64,000 bases of DNA from Climacium dendroides (GCA_950106755.1 OX467090.1:2666001-2730000); one strand, 5' to 3'. Numbered from the stretch's first letter, positions 12,085 to 22,895 are shown. The notes: generated by a model not told the origin, from the letters alone. A program made the numbers and translations.

Positions 12085-12545
12085 AAAAATCCTACGTGGA
12101 ATACGACTGTGTCGAGTCATATTTTTTGATGATGTGGAATATGACTGCGATGAGTCATATTTTGCAGTAACATGAAATATGACTGCGGTGAGTCATATTT
12201 TGCAGTGATGTGGAATATGACTGCGGTGAGTCATATTTTGTAGTGATGTGAAATATGACTGCGGTGAGTCATTTTTTGCAGTGATGTGAAATATGACTGC
12301 GGTAAATAATTTTTTGCAGTGATATGGAATATGACTGCGGTGAGTCATATTTTGTAGTAACATGGAATATGACTGCAATGAGTCATATTTTTTGGTTACA
12401 TGGAATATAACTAGGGTGAGTCATATTTTGCAATAATGTGAAATATGACTACAGTGAGTCATATTCTTCTTAATGTGAAAAATGATTCTCATAAGTCGTA
12501 TTTTTGAATGATGTAGAATATGACTCTCGTTAGTCATATTACTAA
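12085..12545. repeat. subterminal 38-bp palindromic array of CACTA copy 1
   Basis: Roughly a dozen units spaced about 38-40 bp, each containing AATATGACTGCGGTGAGTC followed by ATATTTTGCAGTGATGTG. Each unit is itself an inverted repeat. In CACTA elements such subterminal repeats are binding sites for the element's TNPA-type protein; that role is inferred here. Confidence 0.8.
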
Positions 12546-13009
12546 CTACAATCACATTTTTAATGCATTTTAAATGAACATGATATATAACTATCATACA
12601 TCAAAATGATTTGACAATTGAATAAAAAGCCTCATGCAATTAAAAATGAATACATAATATATGATTTTAAAGATGTATGAGAGATAATCATATTAAAGAA
12701 GGAAAATGCAAGAACAAATACAACTATCTTTATTGACATTTATTAGTCATTAATACAAAATATATATATCACAATAAATCATTCACACAATCCAATAAGG
12801 CCTACAATCCTTACAATAATGTGAAGATGGCTTCATTGGGTTGTAAGTAGCCTCCAATGTCTTTGTTTCAACTTTTGGTGCCTGCATATACAATTAAAGA
12901 AATGAGAGGTTAATTTTTAGTGATTGAACAACAAAGCTCAACCTTCAAAGGTTTATAACAACACAAAATATGTAGCTCAAGTTTAGGATAGGAACAATAA
13001 GATTGATGA

Positions 13010-13560
13010 TGGAGGAAACAAAAAAAAAAGATAAGTATTAAGAAATAACAAGAAGTAAAAGTTAAGATGCAACAAGAAATAAGAAGCAACAACTAAGCAA
13101 CAACTAAGATACAACAAGAAACAAGAAGCAACAACTAAGACATATCAAGAAACAAGAAATAACAACTAAGACACAACAAGAAACAAGAAACAACAACTAA
13201 AATGCAAGAAGAAACACAAAACACAAAACAACAACTAAGACACAACATGAAGTAACAATTATGACACAAGAGGAAATAAAAAGCAACAACTAAGACACAA
13301 GAAGAAACAAAAAGCAACAACTAAGACATAACAAAAAACAACAAGAAATGAGAGTGTAGATGCAACAAGAAGAAATAAGAAGCAAGAACTACAAAACAAG
13401 AACTAAAAAGAAGAAAGAGTTCAAATGCAAGAGAAAAAAAGAATTTAGATGCAACAATAAGAAGCAAGAAACATAAAGTAAAGAGTAACAAGAAACAAGA
13501 GTTGAGATGCAACAAAAAGCAACAACAAATGAGAGCTAAGAGACAATAGAAGGTAAGGAA
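13010..13560 (-). repeat. low-complexity CAA/AAG tract in CACTA copy 1
   Basis: Repeated AAGAAACAAGAAGCAACAAC and AACTAAGACACAAC words. Read on the minus strand it yields Phe/Leu/Cys/Ser-rich frames, including an 83-codon frame at 13321-13572, which I treat as composition artefacts. The same tract, inverted, lies at 43290-43870 in copy 2. Confidence 0.75.
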
Positions 13561-14414
13561 GAAGAACCACAAGAAGTGACATCTAGGGTTTCAAAACCCT
13601 AAAAAGTGACGGCTAAAATTCTAAAACCCTAAAAAAATAATGGCTAGGGTCTCAAAACACTAAAAAAGTGGTGACTAGGATTCAAAATTCGAAAAAGTAG
13701 GCGACTAGGATTTCAAAATTTTAACATGATGGCTTATTTATATATTTTTTAGAATTGTCCGTATTTTTCTTGAATTGCCCAAAACAAAACAAAATTCACT
13801 ACTATGAAAATATAATTGATAATATGACTCAACATTCCCAAACATGTTCCCTACGTTCCCTATGAAGTACTTTGGTATTCCTAATGGCCGTATAGTATAC
13901 ACTTGTGAAGTACAAGGCGTAAAAATGACTAATAGTCATATTTTGCAGTCATATTTCTCCCCAAAGTGTTGGCCTTCAAGAATATGACTGCAAGCAGTCG
14001 CTAGTCATCCTCAGTCATAATTTTACAGTCATAAAACACTGCCATTGTAGTAGTGGCCGCAGCTTTTAGGTTGTCAGCTAGGGATGCGGAGATATATATG
14101 CTATTTATATCGGAGATGACTGGCGACGGTCCAAAAAGAGATTCAATCCTAGTAGAATATAGAGATTTGCAAGAAGTGTTCAGTGAAGAGTCATCAAATG
14201 AGTTGCCTGATCATGGAGTTTCAGATATGAAAATTGAATTTAAGGTCAAGAGCCTAAGAACACCAGGTTACGACCTATGTCACCGATAGAGCTGGAGGAG
14301 TTGCAAAGATATCTAGATGAAAACTTGGATAAAAGGTGAATTTGAAGGTCCAAATCCCCGGTTTTGGCTCCGATCGTCTTTGCTCGGAAAAAGGATGGGT
14401 CGATCTGAGTATGC

Positions 14415-15103
14415 ATGGATTACTGGAATCTTAATAAGATGATAGTAAAAAATTGCTATCCTCTGCCATTAATTCTAGAACTCAGAGACCAATTGATGGA
14501 GGCTACCATCTTCACCAAATTGGATGTACGGCAAGCCTATCACCTGATACAGATGGCGGTGGACCATGAATTCAAGACGACCTTTAAGACCCACTATGGA
14601 TTATTTGAATACTTAGTGATGTTGTTCGGGCTTACAAACATGTTGGCTCAATTTCAGGCCTACATATAGAGTATTTTTGGAGATTATTGGACCTATTCGT
14701 GGTGATTTACCTGAACAACATTTTAATATCTTCAAAGAATGTGGAGGAGCATCAAGAAGTGGTAAGAGATGTTCTTTTATGACTTAAAACATATGGTCTT
14801 TATGTTAAAGCTTCTAAGTGTGAATTCCACTATATGTCCATAGAATTCTTGGGTATGGTGGTCTCCGCCCAAGGGTTGGAAATGTATGGGGATAAGGTCC
14901 AAATTATTAAAGAATGGCTAGTTCCAAGAAATGTCAAGGAGGTTCAATCATTTTTGGGCTTCACAAAATTTTATCGACGTTTTATATGTAATTACTCCCG
15001 CATTGCACTCCTACTTACAGCCCTGACCCGGAAAGCCCAATCATTCCAATGGACCCAACAAGCTAATAAGGCATTCAAGGAATTCTGGAATTGGTTTTGT
15101 TAG
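14415..15103 (+). pseudogene. reverse transcriptase of the chromovirus, broken
   Basis: Recognisable RT blocks include MDYWNLNKMIVKNCYPLPLI, then FTKLDVRQAYHLIQM, KTTFKTHYGLFEYLVMLFGL, and after frame changes FLGMVVSAQGLEM and EVQSFLGFTKFYRRFICNYS (thumb/connection). The catalytic YxDD box reads YLNN at about 14708-14719 (VIYLNNILISS), so both aspartates are lost. The first methionine is not a true start; the domain belongs to the polyprotein that once ran across the CACTA insertion. Polymerase function would have been cDNA synthesis in virus-like particles. Confidence 0.9.
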
Positions 15104-15560
15104 GCACCGGTGTTATTGCATCCAGACTTCCAAAAGCCTTTTATTGTCGAGACGGATGCATCCAATATTGCAACAGGAGGAGTCCTATCACAGAATGGGG
15201 TTGACGGACATCTTCATCTATGAGCATATTGTAGTTCTAAGATGTCTCCAATGGAACAGAATTATGACATCTTGTTGCAATATTGGACGCATCCGTCTCT
15301 TAAGTATTGTTCATACATTCTAAGATTGGAGGGTCTATTTGGAGGGTTCTCCATATGAGATTTGGATAATTTCTGACCACAAAAATTTGGAGTACTTTCT
15401 TACTACCAAGTAGCTCAATCGTTGACAAGCTCGGTAGTTGGAATTATTATCGGCTTTTCATTTTACTATTCAACACCGGCCGAGGTCGATGAATGCAAGA
15501 ACTGACGTTCTTTCTAGGCAACCTAACGTTATTGAGGGGAAGGCACAACAACCAAGGCCG
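15104..15560 (+). pseudogene. RNase H domain of the chromovirus, broken and locally rearranged
   Basis: The translation reads [20 protein letters not shown] (catalytic Asp in ETDAS), then SSKMSPMEQNYDI, and further on VYLEGSPYEIWIISDHKNLE and RPRSMNARTDVLSR. Between these, 15273-15299 is an inverted copy of 15149-15175 (26 of 27 positions), replacing the expected KELLA-type segment. Stops and frame changes are frequent. It follows RT directly and precedes integrase, the normal gypsy order. Confidence 0.85.
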
Positions 15561-15839
15561 TTGTTAAAATTGGCAGCTTTAGAAATGTGTGAGCCAATTT
15601 GGATTGACAATTAGATTTTGGAGCAAGTTCGGCTTGCGATTAGAGAGATTCATCACTTCAACCAAATATAACATATTTTGAGAATGGAGCGGAGCGGGCC
15701 CCAATGGGAGTGCGACGACGATTCTAAGATTCCAAGTTTCATGAAGGTATACTTTGGTTTCAAAATATGGTCGTTATTCCAGATGATGATGAACTTAGAT
15801 GACAAATTTTAAGGTCAAGGCATGACGCCCCAACCACGA

Positions 15840-16612
15840 GACACCAAGGCCGAGTAAAAACATTGGATTTAGTGGCCAAGACATTCTATTGGCCAACGTT
15901 GTGAAGGTATGTTTATCGCTATGTGGATGGTTGTGACACATGCCAAAGATCCAAGCCTTCACATCATGCGCCCTATGGGCTATTACAACCTATTTCGGCT
16001 GCGGAGGCTCTATGGAAGCGAGTTACAACTGACTTCATAGTAAAACCATCCAATAGTAATGGCTATGATGCAATTTTGGTGGTGGTGAATAAAAATACTA
16101 AGCTTGCGCATTTCATTCCAACCAATGAGGCCATTGACTCGAGTGGGACCGCCAACTTGTATCTTCAGCATGTATGGAAGCATCACAAACTTTCCAATGA
16201 GATTATTTCCGACTGCAATTCTATCTTTGTCTCCAAATTCATGAGAAGACTATATGAACTTTTATACATTCGGCCTTCTCCGACAGTGACCTTTCATCTT
16301 CAATTAGATAGGCAAATGGAGCATGTTAATCAAATTCTAGAGCAATTTTTATGTATGTTCACCACCAGGCAGCAAGATGATTGGGCTGAATTAGTACCTA
16401 TAGCTGAGTTTGCTTATAACAACGCTATTTATTCTACTACCAGTTTGTCTTCATTTTATGCAACGTACAACTATCATCCTTCAATGTCATTCATGACTTT
16501 GTCTACATTAACAGTGCCGGCTGAAGAGGACTGGATTCAGTATTTGCAAGAAATTCATGAAGAGATAAAGACTGATAAAAGTTATAGGGGATTATGCAAA
16601 AAAGAGATATGA
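15840..16612 (+). pseudogene. integrase of the chromovirus, broken
   Basis: The zinc-binding end is seen as CDTCQRSKPSHHAPYGLLQP, followed by the DDE core: WKRVTTDFIVKPSNSNGYDA (first Asp), NEIISDCNSIFVSKF (second Asp) and RQMEHVNQILEQFLCMF (Glu). Flanking family words are present (WAELVPIAEFAYNNAI, SLSSFYATYNYHPS). The open block from 15923 is 229 codons, the longest intact stretch of this element. Substitutions at conserved sites (SDRGPQF becomes SDCNSIF; HPQTDGQTE becomes HLQLDRQME) show decay. Integrase would join cDNA to the host chromosome. Confidence 0.9.
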
Positions 16613-16685
16613 CGGTACTTCTCATCTGCATTAGACTTTTGAGGTTGGGGACAAAGTACTACTCCGTCATGACAATATTGCCACC

Positions 16686-17090
16686 ATGGCTCCATCACGC
16701 AAATTAATAGCAAAATACTTGGGACCCTTTTCAATTTTAGCTAAACTCTCCAATGTTGTCTATCGTTTAAAATTACCGAGGACCCTATACATTCATGATG
16801 TGTTTCATGTGTCTTTGCTCGAAAAATATCACCGGGATACAATTGTTGGCCGGAAAAAGAAGCCCCCTCCACCCATTATAACTCCAAAGGGTGACTCTGA
16901 ATGGGAGGTCGCTCAGGTGTTAGACTCTAGATTGTTTGGACTCTGAAAAAAGCTGCAATATCTAGTTTTGTGGGCAGGCTATATATGAACTTGAACAAAA
17001 CTCGTGGGAACTTGCAGAATATTTACAAAATGCACTAGATGCGGTACGAGATTTTCACTGTCAACATCCGTCTGCGCCAAACTTAAGAGG
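16686..17090 (+). pseudogene. integrase C-terminus and chromodomain, broken
   Basis: The segment gives KLIAKYLGPFSILAKLSNVV, LYIHDVFHVSLLEKYH and EWEVAQVLDSRL. After a stop, a chromodomain relic reads KLQYLVLWAGY, then TWEP-like SWELAEYLQNA and AVRDFHCQHPSAPN. The motif YLVLWAGY is the diagnostic chromodomain core. It places the element in the chromoviruses, whose chromodomain guides insertion to marked chromatin. The polyprotein end sits against the polypurine tract. Confidence 0.85.
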
Positions 17091-17097
17091 GGGGTAA
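17085..17097 (+). other. polypurine tract of the chromovirus
   Basis: AAGAGGGGGG followed by TAA lies immediately before TGTTACAACCC, the start of the 3' LTR. That is the position and composition expected for the plus-strand primer. Confidence 0.7.
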
Positions 17098-17201
17098 TGT
17101 TACAACCCGGTTGTAACATGTGGACGATTAGTAGTTGGAGAAGTTAGGGTTGGTATGTCTTCGTGCTCATTTAAGCTCTGTAAAGGGAGCTTGTCCCTCA
17201 C
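17098..17201 (+). repeat. 3' LTR, truncated
   Basis: It begins TGTTACAACCCGGTTGTAAC and matches 9215-9318. Similarity stops after CCTCAC at 17201, so the remaining LTR was lost or replaced. Confidence 0.78.
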
Positions 17202-17582
17202 GTCCAACGAGATCACTATAGCTTTGCAATCGCTAATTTCAACCATATGAATGGCTTGGTGCATGCGGATTCCTTTGCGTTTCCAATGCACTGCCAGCAG
17301 GTGTTTTTTTCTGACAGTCCTCATAAGCCTAGGTGGAAGGTCATATGTTGTACTAATGTGAGGGGTAGACATGGAGAACTTGAAGATGATCCACCCGTAC
17401 CTTCTATGATTCAAGTGGGAAACAATGAAGACTTTGTGGGGCTTCAACTTGTTGCCTTGGTGATACGTTCATTACAACAGCATCGGAGGCTCATAGGCAA
17501 GAAGCTATTGACAAAACATAGTTGGAATGCCCCCTTTCACCAGACACAACACTGTTGTTATAGAGCGCAGTGTTCATTTTGA
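17202..17582 (+). pseudogene. DUF4216-like fragment of a CACTA transposon protein
   Basis: The plus frame at 17247-17580 contains HADSFAFPMHCQQVFFSDSP then RWKVICCTNVRGRHGELEDD. Plant DUF4216 domains, encoded by En/Spm-type CACTA transposons, have the same pattern: a short Asp/Phe/Ala-Gln-QVFY-x-DP stretch, then W-x-VV and an acidic tail. After VGLQLVALVIRSLQQH the similarity ends. No transposase or TIR is seen here, so this is an isolated piece, possibly carried in when the right LTR was disrupted. The family call is by pattern memory and moderate. Confidence 0.5.
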
Positions 17583-17869
17583 CATTAACAGCATTGAACA
17601 ACATGTCTCATTAAATCAATTGCATATGTTGGAGAACATGTAGGTGAAGATATGAGCAGTGACATCTATACAAACAGGTGTATAGCGCGTAGGAAGCTTC
17701 GTATGTGTTTATGTTGTGTTTCTTGCAAACCTAATATATTAATTTCCGTACTACACATTTGTCATGCATGCAATTGAGCCTTTTGGGGGGCAAGCCAAAG
17801 GCAAAAGTCCCTTTTCTTTTTCAACCAGCCTAAACCCTTAAAAGAAAATTGGAGTGCATGAATTTGTTT
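17583..17869. other. intergenic, related to 18.6 kb
   Basis: No gene. The words CATTTGTCATGC and CAATT(G/C)AG(C/T)CCTTTTG at about 17757-17785 recur near 18630-18660, showing that this DNA belongs to a larger, diverged duplicated block around the minisatellite. Confidence 0.4.
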
Positions 17870-18445
17870 GTGTTAGATGGATATGATCTAGCAATTAAAA
17901 AAATTTGCAGTGTATGCATGTTTCGTGGCATGTTTTTTTATGTTAGATGGATATGATCTAATAATGGAAAAAAAATTGAAGTGTATGAATGTTTTTTGCG
18001 TTAGATGGATATAATCTAACAATTTTAAGGAATTTCAAATCCATGAATTTTTTTTTGTTAGATGGATATGATCTAACAAAAAAAATTGAAAATCATGAAT
18101 GTTATTTGTGCTAGATGGATATGATATTACAATTCAAATCAAATTGAATTTCATGTTTATTTTCAGTGTTAGCTGGATATGATCTAACAATTCAAAAATT
18201 TGGAATTCATGTCTTTTTTTTTGGGTTACATAAATATGATCTAACAATTTTCAAAAAATTTGAATTGATGTCTATTTTTTTTGTTAAATGGATATGACAA
18301 TTAAAAAAAATTTAGAATTCATGAATGTTTGTGGTGTTAGCAGTATATGATCTAATAATTAAATGAAATTTGGATTTCATTAATTTTTCCTATGCTAGAT
18401 GGATATGATGTAACAATTATTGAAAATTTTGAAATTGCAATTTTT
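17870..18445 (+). repeat. minisatellite, about 55-60 bp unit
   Basis: About ten diverged units share TTAGATGGATATGATCTAAC, then an A/T run with AAATTTG and ATTCATGAATG. Unit starts fall near 17873, 17944, 18002, 18058, 18113, 18171, 18283 and 18396. The unit is AT-rich with no coding frame. Confidence 0.8.
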
Positions 18446-19317
18446 TGCAGTTTCCTAGTTCCTAGAAAATTGCAGTACGTGCTCCCAATTGTATGACCTA
18501 TTTATTTGGACGCACAGAAAAGGCTTTTAAATGAAAAAGGCCCACTTTCATGGAATAAGGCCCCCTAGTAGTGGCCCCTACTTCATTTTGCATGAAAATG
18601 TTGTGGCAAAGCCCTCTGTAGTACTTTGCCATTTGTCATGCCTACAATTCAGTCCTTTTGTTGTGGAAGCTCAAGATATTAGTCCCTTTCTCTATTTTAA
18701 AATAATAGCATGGGCAATAGGTGCTCCCAATTCAATGGCCTAATTTTTTGGGCCCAGAAGAATGGATTAAAAATATAAAGGGCCCACTTTGATGGAATTC
18801 CGAAGCTGAATATCACCTTTTCCTTGTCCTTCTTATTTACTATGTTCATCACTTCATGAGCGTCAAGATAATAAATGTATATTCATTTCATATGTAGAAT
18901 ATTTATCTCGACAATTTTAGAATGCAGCAACCCATAGGAACAATTTTTAGTTCACCACTTGTTGTTAGAATGTGTCCACATTTTTTTAAAGCCTTGTGGA
19001 AGCACTTGCCCCTTCTTTAATATTTTTCCTTGCTGGGTAGCACCCCCTAGCACTGCTCAATTGTTGCCCATAGTAAGGTTTTCTACATGTCTAGACTTCC
19101 TAAGATACTTTATGATGATGGAAATGCCCTCCACTACTTGCGCACTGTGTAAAAGTTCTTCACCCTGATATAGGTCATAGACATATGAATGAACAATTTT
19201 TTGTTTAAATATCCAAAATTTCTGTAAGCAATGCAAACTTTTTAGCAAGGCTATCTTTGATTGCATTACTTCGTTAAGGTGTATGCTAGGTGGAAATAGA
19301 AATATGAGATTCTATTA
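18446..19317. other. intergenic with a diverged internal duplication
   Basis: GTGCTCCCAATT, then a WTTTGG(A/G)C-type block, then GGCCCACTTT(C/G)ATGGAAT occurs at about 18480-18558 and again at 18720-18800. No gene seen on either strand. Confidence 0.45.
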
Positions 19318-19529
19318 CACTACAAGAGAAAGGGGTGTTTTAAGTATAGTCCTAGAGATAAGATTTTAAATAATGACCTTTTTAGGAGATTTTAAGTAAG
19401 AAATACGCGTCTTTCTAATAAAATTTTACTAGAAAGACACGTATTTCTTACTTAAAAACTCCTAAAAAGGTCATTACTTAAAATCTTATCCCTAGGACTA
19501 TACTTAAAATATCCCTTTCTCTTGTAGTG
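19318..19529. mobile_element. foldback MITE with CACTA-type ends
   Basis: The element is almost a complete palindrome: it begins CACTACAAGAGAAAGGG and ends in the matching CCCTTTCTCTTGTAGTG, with arms that pair nearly throughout (for example AGTATAGTCCTAG opposite CTAGGACTATACT). CACTACAAGA is a CACTA-type terminus. The adjacent triplets (TTA left, ATC right) do not match, so a target duplication is not demonstrated. No ORF. Confidence 0.8.
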
Positions 19530-21514
19530 ATCATAAGATTAAAGACATCCACTTTTGAAAATTGCTACATAACCTTTCTGTAGTTTTTGTTTGATCATTC
19601 TTCAACCACACCTTTTGAACCTCCATGTCTACAACTAAAAATCTATAAATATGATTTACTAAGTTCAATGTATCCATCATGAAAAAAGCCTTCTTTACAC
19701 CACATGTGAATTAATGCTTCTTTCTCTTGGTACTGGACTCCATACAACTTGTTAGTCTGTAAGCCACCATAGCAACTCACAATTAAGATTTATGACAAAT
19801 ACGATAAGTTAGGAGAAATGAAGAATAAGTATGATGAATAGGAAGATTTTAGCATTAAATCATAAAGTAAGGTTTTTCATTAAATAGCAATGAAGAAATT
19901 AGAATAATGATGTGAATTCTAAAAAAATGCAAGTAGGTGAAGATAATGAGAAAATCCTAAGAAAAAACTAAGAATTTAAAATTGAAAAGGCATTAAGCAA
20001 AATATACAATATATAAAATTAATTGAATTAAACAAATGATAAAAATGAGAAGAGGTAGAAATCAACTACAATGAATAAAAATAAAAGTCAAAACTATAAA
20101 GAAATGGAGATAAAGACTAGGAAGAATGAAGCCTAGGAGGAATGAAAATAAAGATTAGAAGAAACAAGATGAAGAGTTAGATGTAGGCATTGGATAGATG
20201 GAGGAGGGTAGGGTTTGTAAACCCTCTTTCCCTCTCTTTCTCCCACTCTCATTTTTTTGGTGGGCTCTTTAGTACTAGGTTTTGGTAGGAGGAAGAGAGT
20301 GTGAGGAGATAGATTGGTAGGTGTGAGGATAATGAGTTAGATAAAGGAGTAACAAATTTGTCGAGTAGGTTCATCTATGTGGAGAAACAATGGGTGAAGA
20401 GGGAAGAGAATGTTGAGAAATGAGAGAAAAATGGGTAGTCACCGTTGTCAATGACAGTTGCCTACTTTAGAGGGCAATAACTTTTAGATAGTAGTTTCAA
20501 TGAAATTGAAATTTGAAGGGGTGGTGGAATGTGAAGCTAGCTTTCCAAAAAGTCTAGACTCAATAAATTTCAAGAAAAAATAAAAACACAGTGGGCCATT
20601 TATTGCAAAGGTATTGGTTGCCAATGACGTTTGAGACAACCAACTTCAGAGGGCTACATCTCATGAACGAAAAAGCATATGGAGATGAGTTTTAGAGGGG
20701 TTATAGATCTTGGAGTCAAATTTCTAGAAACCTATGCACGTTAAAAAACAACTAAGAATGAAGACGCAATGGCCAATTTACTTCAAAGGTATTAGTTGCC
20801 TTTTTGATTGTAAGTGGATTTGTAGTTTATTTTATTGAAAACGTTATTATTTTGGAATTTAGAGGCTTAGGGCTAATTGCCATAAGCCTTCAGTGTTCAT
20901 AGACACTATTTTGAGGAGACTTGTAAATTATACTTGGTATAATGAATGGAATGTATTTGTTTTTTCAATAGTTGAAATGTAAGTAGAAAATTTTGTTTTC
21001 TTGTGGGTCTTGAGTAAATGTGGAGGCACCACCCAAGTTAGGTTAAGATTAGGGTTAGTTAGTAGGAGTATTTGATGGGAAAACAATACTGAAGGTGCTT
21101 TAAAATGAAGGTTAGGATGTTAGTGTTAGATTTAAGAGTTTGAGAAAGTAAATCATGTCAAAGCATGTAGAAGATTGAGTCAATCCAAACGGTTTGGGTG
21201 ATTGATTGGGTGATTGATTGGGTGATTGATTGGGTCTCAAATGAGCCAAATTTAGGGCTCAAATTTAGGGCTCAAATTTGGCTCATTTGGGTCCCTAATT
21301 GCAATTTTTAAGTAAATTTTTGGTCTATGAGGTTGTTGTAGCTTTTGGAACATATATTAGAATGTTTGTGGAATCATAAAACACACAATTGGATGACTTT
21401 GGGGTGCTGTCCCTCTTTTTTTAAAAGTTATTTAAGTATAAATTCATATAACTACTAGAGAGTCTATTGCTTGGGGGCATCTAGAATTCATACACTTTCC
21501 ACCGGCCCAACTCT
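19530..21514. other. intergenic DNA with short repeats
   Basis: No gene seen. Pyrimidine-rich runs occur near 20220-20260. At 21194-21235 GGGTGATTGATT repeats about three and a half times, followed at 21236-21292 by an inverted repeat around AAATTTAGGGCTCAAATTT. Confidence 0.5.
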
Positions 21515-21520
21515 AAACAC

Positions 21521-21700
21521 TACAAGGGATTGCAGCCCTAGATGACAAGCATTTGACAAAATTTTGCCCGAATTGACAGCAATCACTTTTAACAACTTTA
21601 TTTTGTCAATTACAAGGGATTGCAGCCCTAGATGACAAGCATTTGACAAAATTTTGCCCGAATTGACAACAATCACTTTTAACAACCTTATTTTGTCAAT
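21521..21700 (+). repeat. 90-bp tandem duplication in the CACTA-type element
   Basis: 21521-21610 and 21611-21700 differ at only two positions (GACAGC/GACAAC and CTTTA/CCTTA), so the duplication is much younger than the surrounding diverged repeats. It duplicates the left subterminal region. Confidence 0.92.
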
Positions 21701-21814
21701 TAGGATAGACCTGTCAATTTTTTGTCAACTTCTTGTTAATTATTTATCAAGATCTTTATCAATAGAATCCACAAAATCCAAAGAATCCAAAACCCTAATC
21801 AAACAACAAACCAT

Positions 21815-22535
21815 AGAGTGCCACCTAAGCAAATACAACTAATGATCAAGCCATTTAAACACCCAATAAGTAACAACACTCACTTGTCAAGAATACGAGT
21901 GTTGACTAATGTATACAAGGTAGTAGAACATTTACCAATACATATGGGATAAGTGTGTTAAGAGAGGAGGAGAACCAAGTGAATTCCGAAATTGTTTAAA
22001 AACTAAATTTTCAAACCGGATTTAGGCATAATAAATTAATTTTTTTCAAAAAACTTTTAACTAAGATTAGTTGGAAAATCAAATGAAGTCCCACCTCCAA
22101 AAATCCGTTTGAAATTTCAGGTCTCCAATAAAAAATTATAGACAAATTTCAGATCGGGTGTTTGAAGTGAATTTCAAACTTTTTAAACACCCAGTCTGGA
22201 ATTTATCCATAACTTTTATTGGAGATCTGAAATCTCAAACGGATTTTTGGAGGTGGAACTTCATTTGATTTTCCAACTAATCTTAGTGAAAAGTTTTTTG
22301 AAAAAATTTAATTTAGTATGCCTAAATCCGGTCTGAAAATCTAGTTTTTAAACAATTTCGGAATTCACTTGGTTCTCCTCCTCCTCCCCTAACACACTTA
22401 TCCCATATGTATTGGTAAATATTTTACTGCCTTGTATATATTAGCCAACACTCATGTTCTTTGACATGTGTGTGTTGGTACTTGTTGGGTGCTTAAATGG
22501 CTTGATCACTTGTTGTATTTGCTTAGGTGGCCTTG
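21815..22535. repeat. large imperfect palindrome nested in the CACTA-type element
   Basis: GCCACCTAAGCAAATACAAC at the left pairs with GTTGTATTTGCTTAGGTGGC at the right. Pairing runs through ACCAATACATATGGGATAAG and CCAAAAATCCGTTTGA to a centre near 22175. Arms are about 350 bp. A transcript through it would fold into a long hairpin. Confidence 0.88.
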
Positions 22536-22895
22536 TAGAGTTGTTATTTGCTTAGGTGGTTGTGCCATAGGGGCTGTTTGTTGAGGTGACTATGCTATGT
22601 GGGTGGGTGTGCTTACTCGGCAATTTTCTATACTTAATTTTGACATGGCATATGCCACGTGGTAGCCTCTAAGTAGTCAGACCCCCCTATGTGTAATTTA
22701 AAATTTTGAAGTTATAGAATGTCCGAATTGACAGAATTCTGTCATGTGATTGACATAATTTTGTCAATGGAGTTACAAAATCTTGTCAAATAGGTGTCCA
22801 AATTGACTTGAATCAGCCCCTCCTAATTGACAAAGGAATTGACAAAATTTTGTCATTTTTTTGTCAATTCGACCACAATTCTCCTTATAGTGAAA

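Larger units (their letters stand above)
11810..14055. mobile_element. non-autonomous CACTA (En/Spm) element, copy 1
   Basis: The ends are CACTACAACAAAAACAATG and, read inward from the right, CACTACTACAATGGCAGTG; the two 30-bp TIRs align without gaps. A 3-bp target duplication GCC flanks it (11807-11809 and 14056-14058), the CACTA hallmark. Subterminal arrays of palindromic ATATGACT...AGTCATAT units lie mainly at 12085-12545, with more near 13920-14035. The interior is a CAA/AAG-rich low-complexity tract (13010-13560) and a block conserved with copy 2 (12780-12970). No transposase ORF was found. The element splits the chromovirus between protease and RT. Confidence 0.92.
9215..17201 (+). mobile_element. 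degenerate Ty3/gypsy chromovirus with nested CACTA
   Basis: In order the element shows a 5' LTR start, gag with zinc knuckle, aspartic protease, reverse transcriptase, RNase H, integrase, chromodomain, polypurine tract and a 3' LTR start. Protease-RT-RH-IN order plus a chromodomain defines the chromovirus branch of Ty3/gypsy. All frames carry stops and frameshifts, key residues are mutated and a CACTA element is inserted between protease and RT, so it is dead. The two LTR starts differ at about ten of 104 positions, which points to an old insertion. The right LTR ceases to match after 17201, so the 3' end is truncated or rearranged and no target duplication could be identified. Confidence 0.9.
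21518..22892. mobile_element. CACTA-type element with internal palindrome
   Basis: The ends are CACTACAAGGGATTGCAGCC and, read inward from the right, CACTATAAGGAGAATTGTGG; a 3-bp target duplication AAA flanks it (21515-21517, 22893-22895). Subterminal TTGACAAAATTTTG/TGTCAATT motifs are present at both ends. A 90-bp direct duplication occupies 21521-21700 and a palindrome with arms of about 350 bp fills the middle. No transposase ORF; total length 1375 bp, so it is non-autonomous. Confidence 0.85.

Noticed and set aside
13321..13572. 83-codon membrane-like ORF conserved between the two CACTA copies (also 43288-43539)
   Set aside because: It is a Phe/Leu/Cys translation of a TTG/CTT low-complexity tract with no ATG start in either copy; its conservation follows from DNA homology.
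17202..17700. A target duplication for the chromovirus (left AATCA at 9210-9214)
   Set aside because: No TG...CA end followed by AATCA could be found; the 3' LTR is truncated.
19315..19532. Target duplication of the foldback MITE at 19318
   Set aside because: The flanking triplets TTA and ATC do not match, so the element is called on its TIR only.
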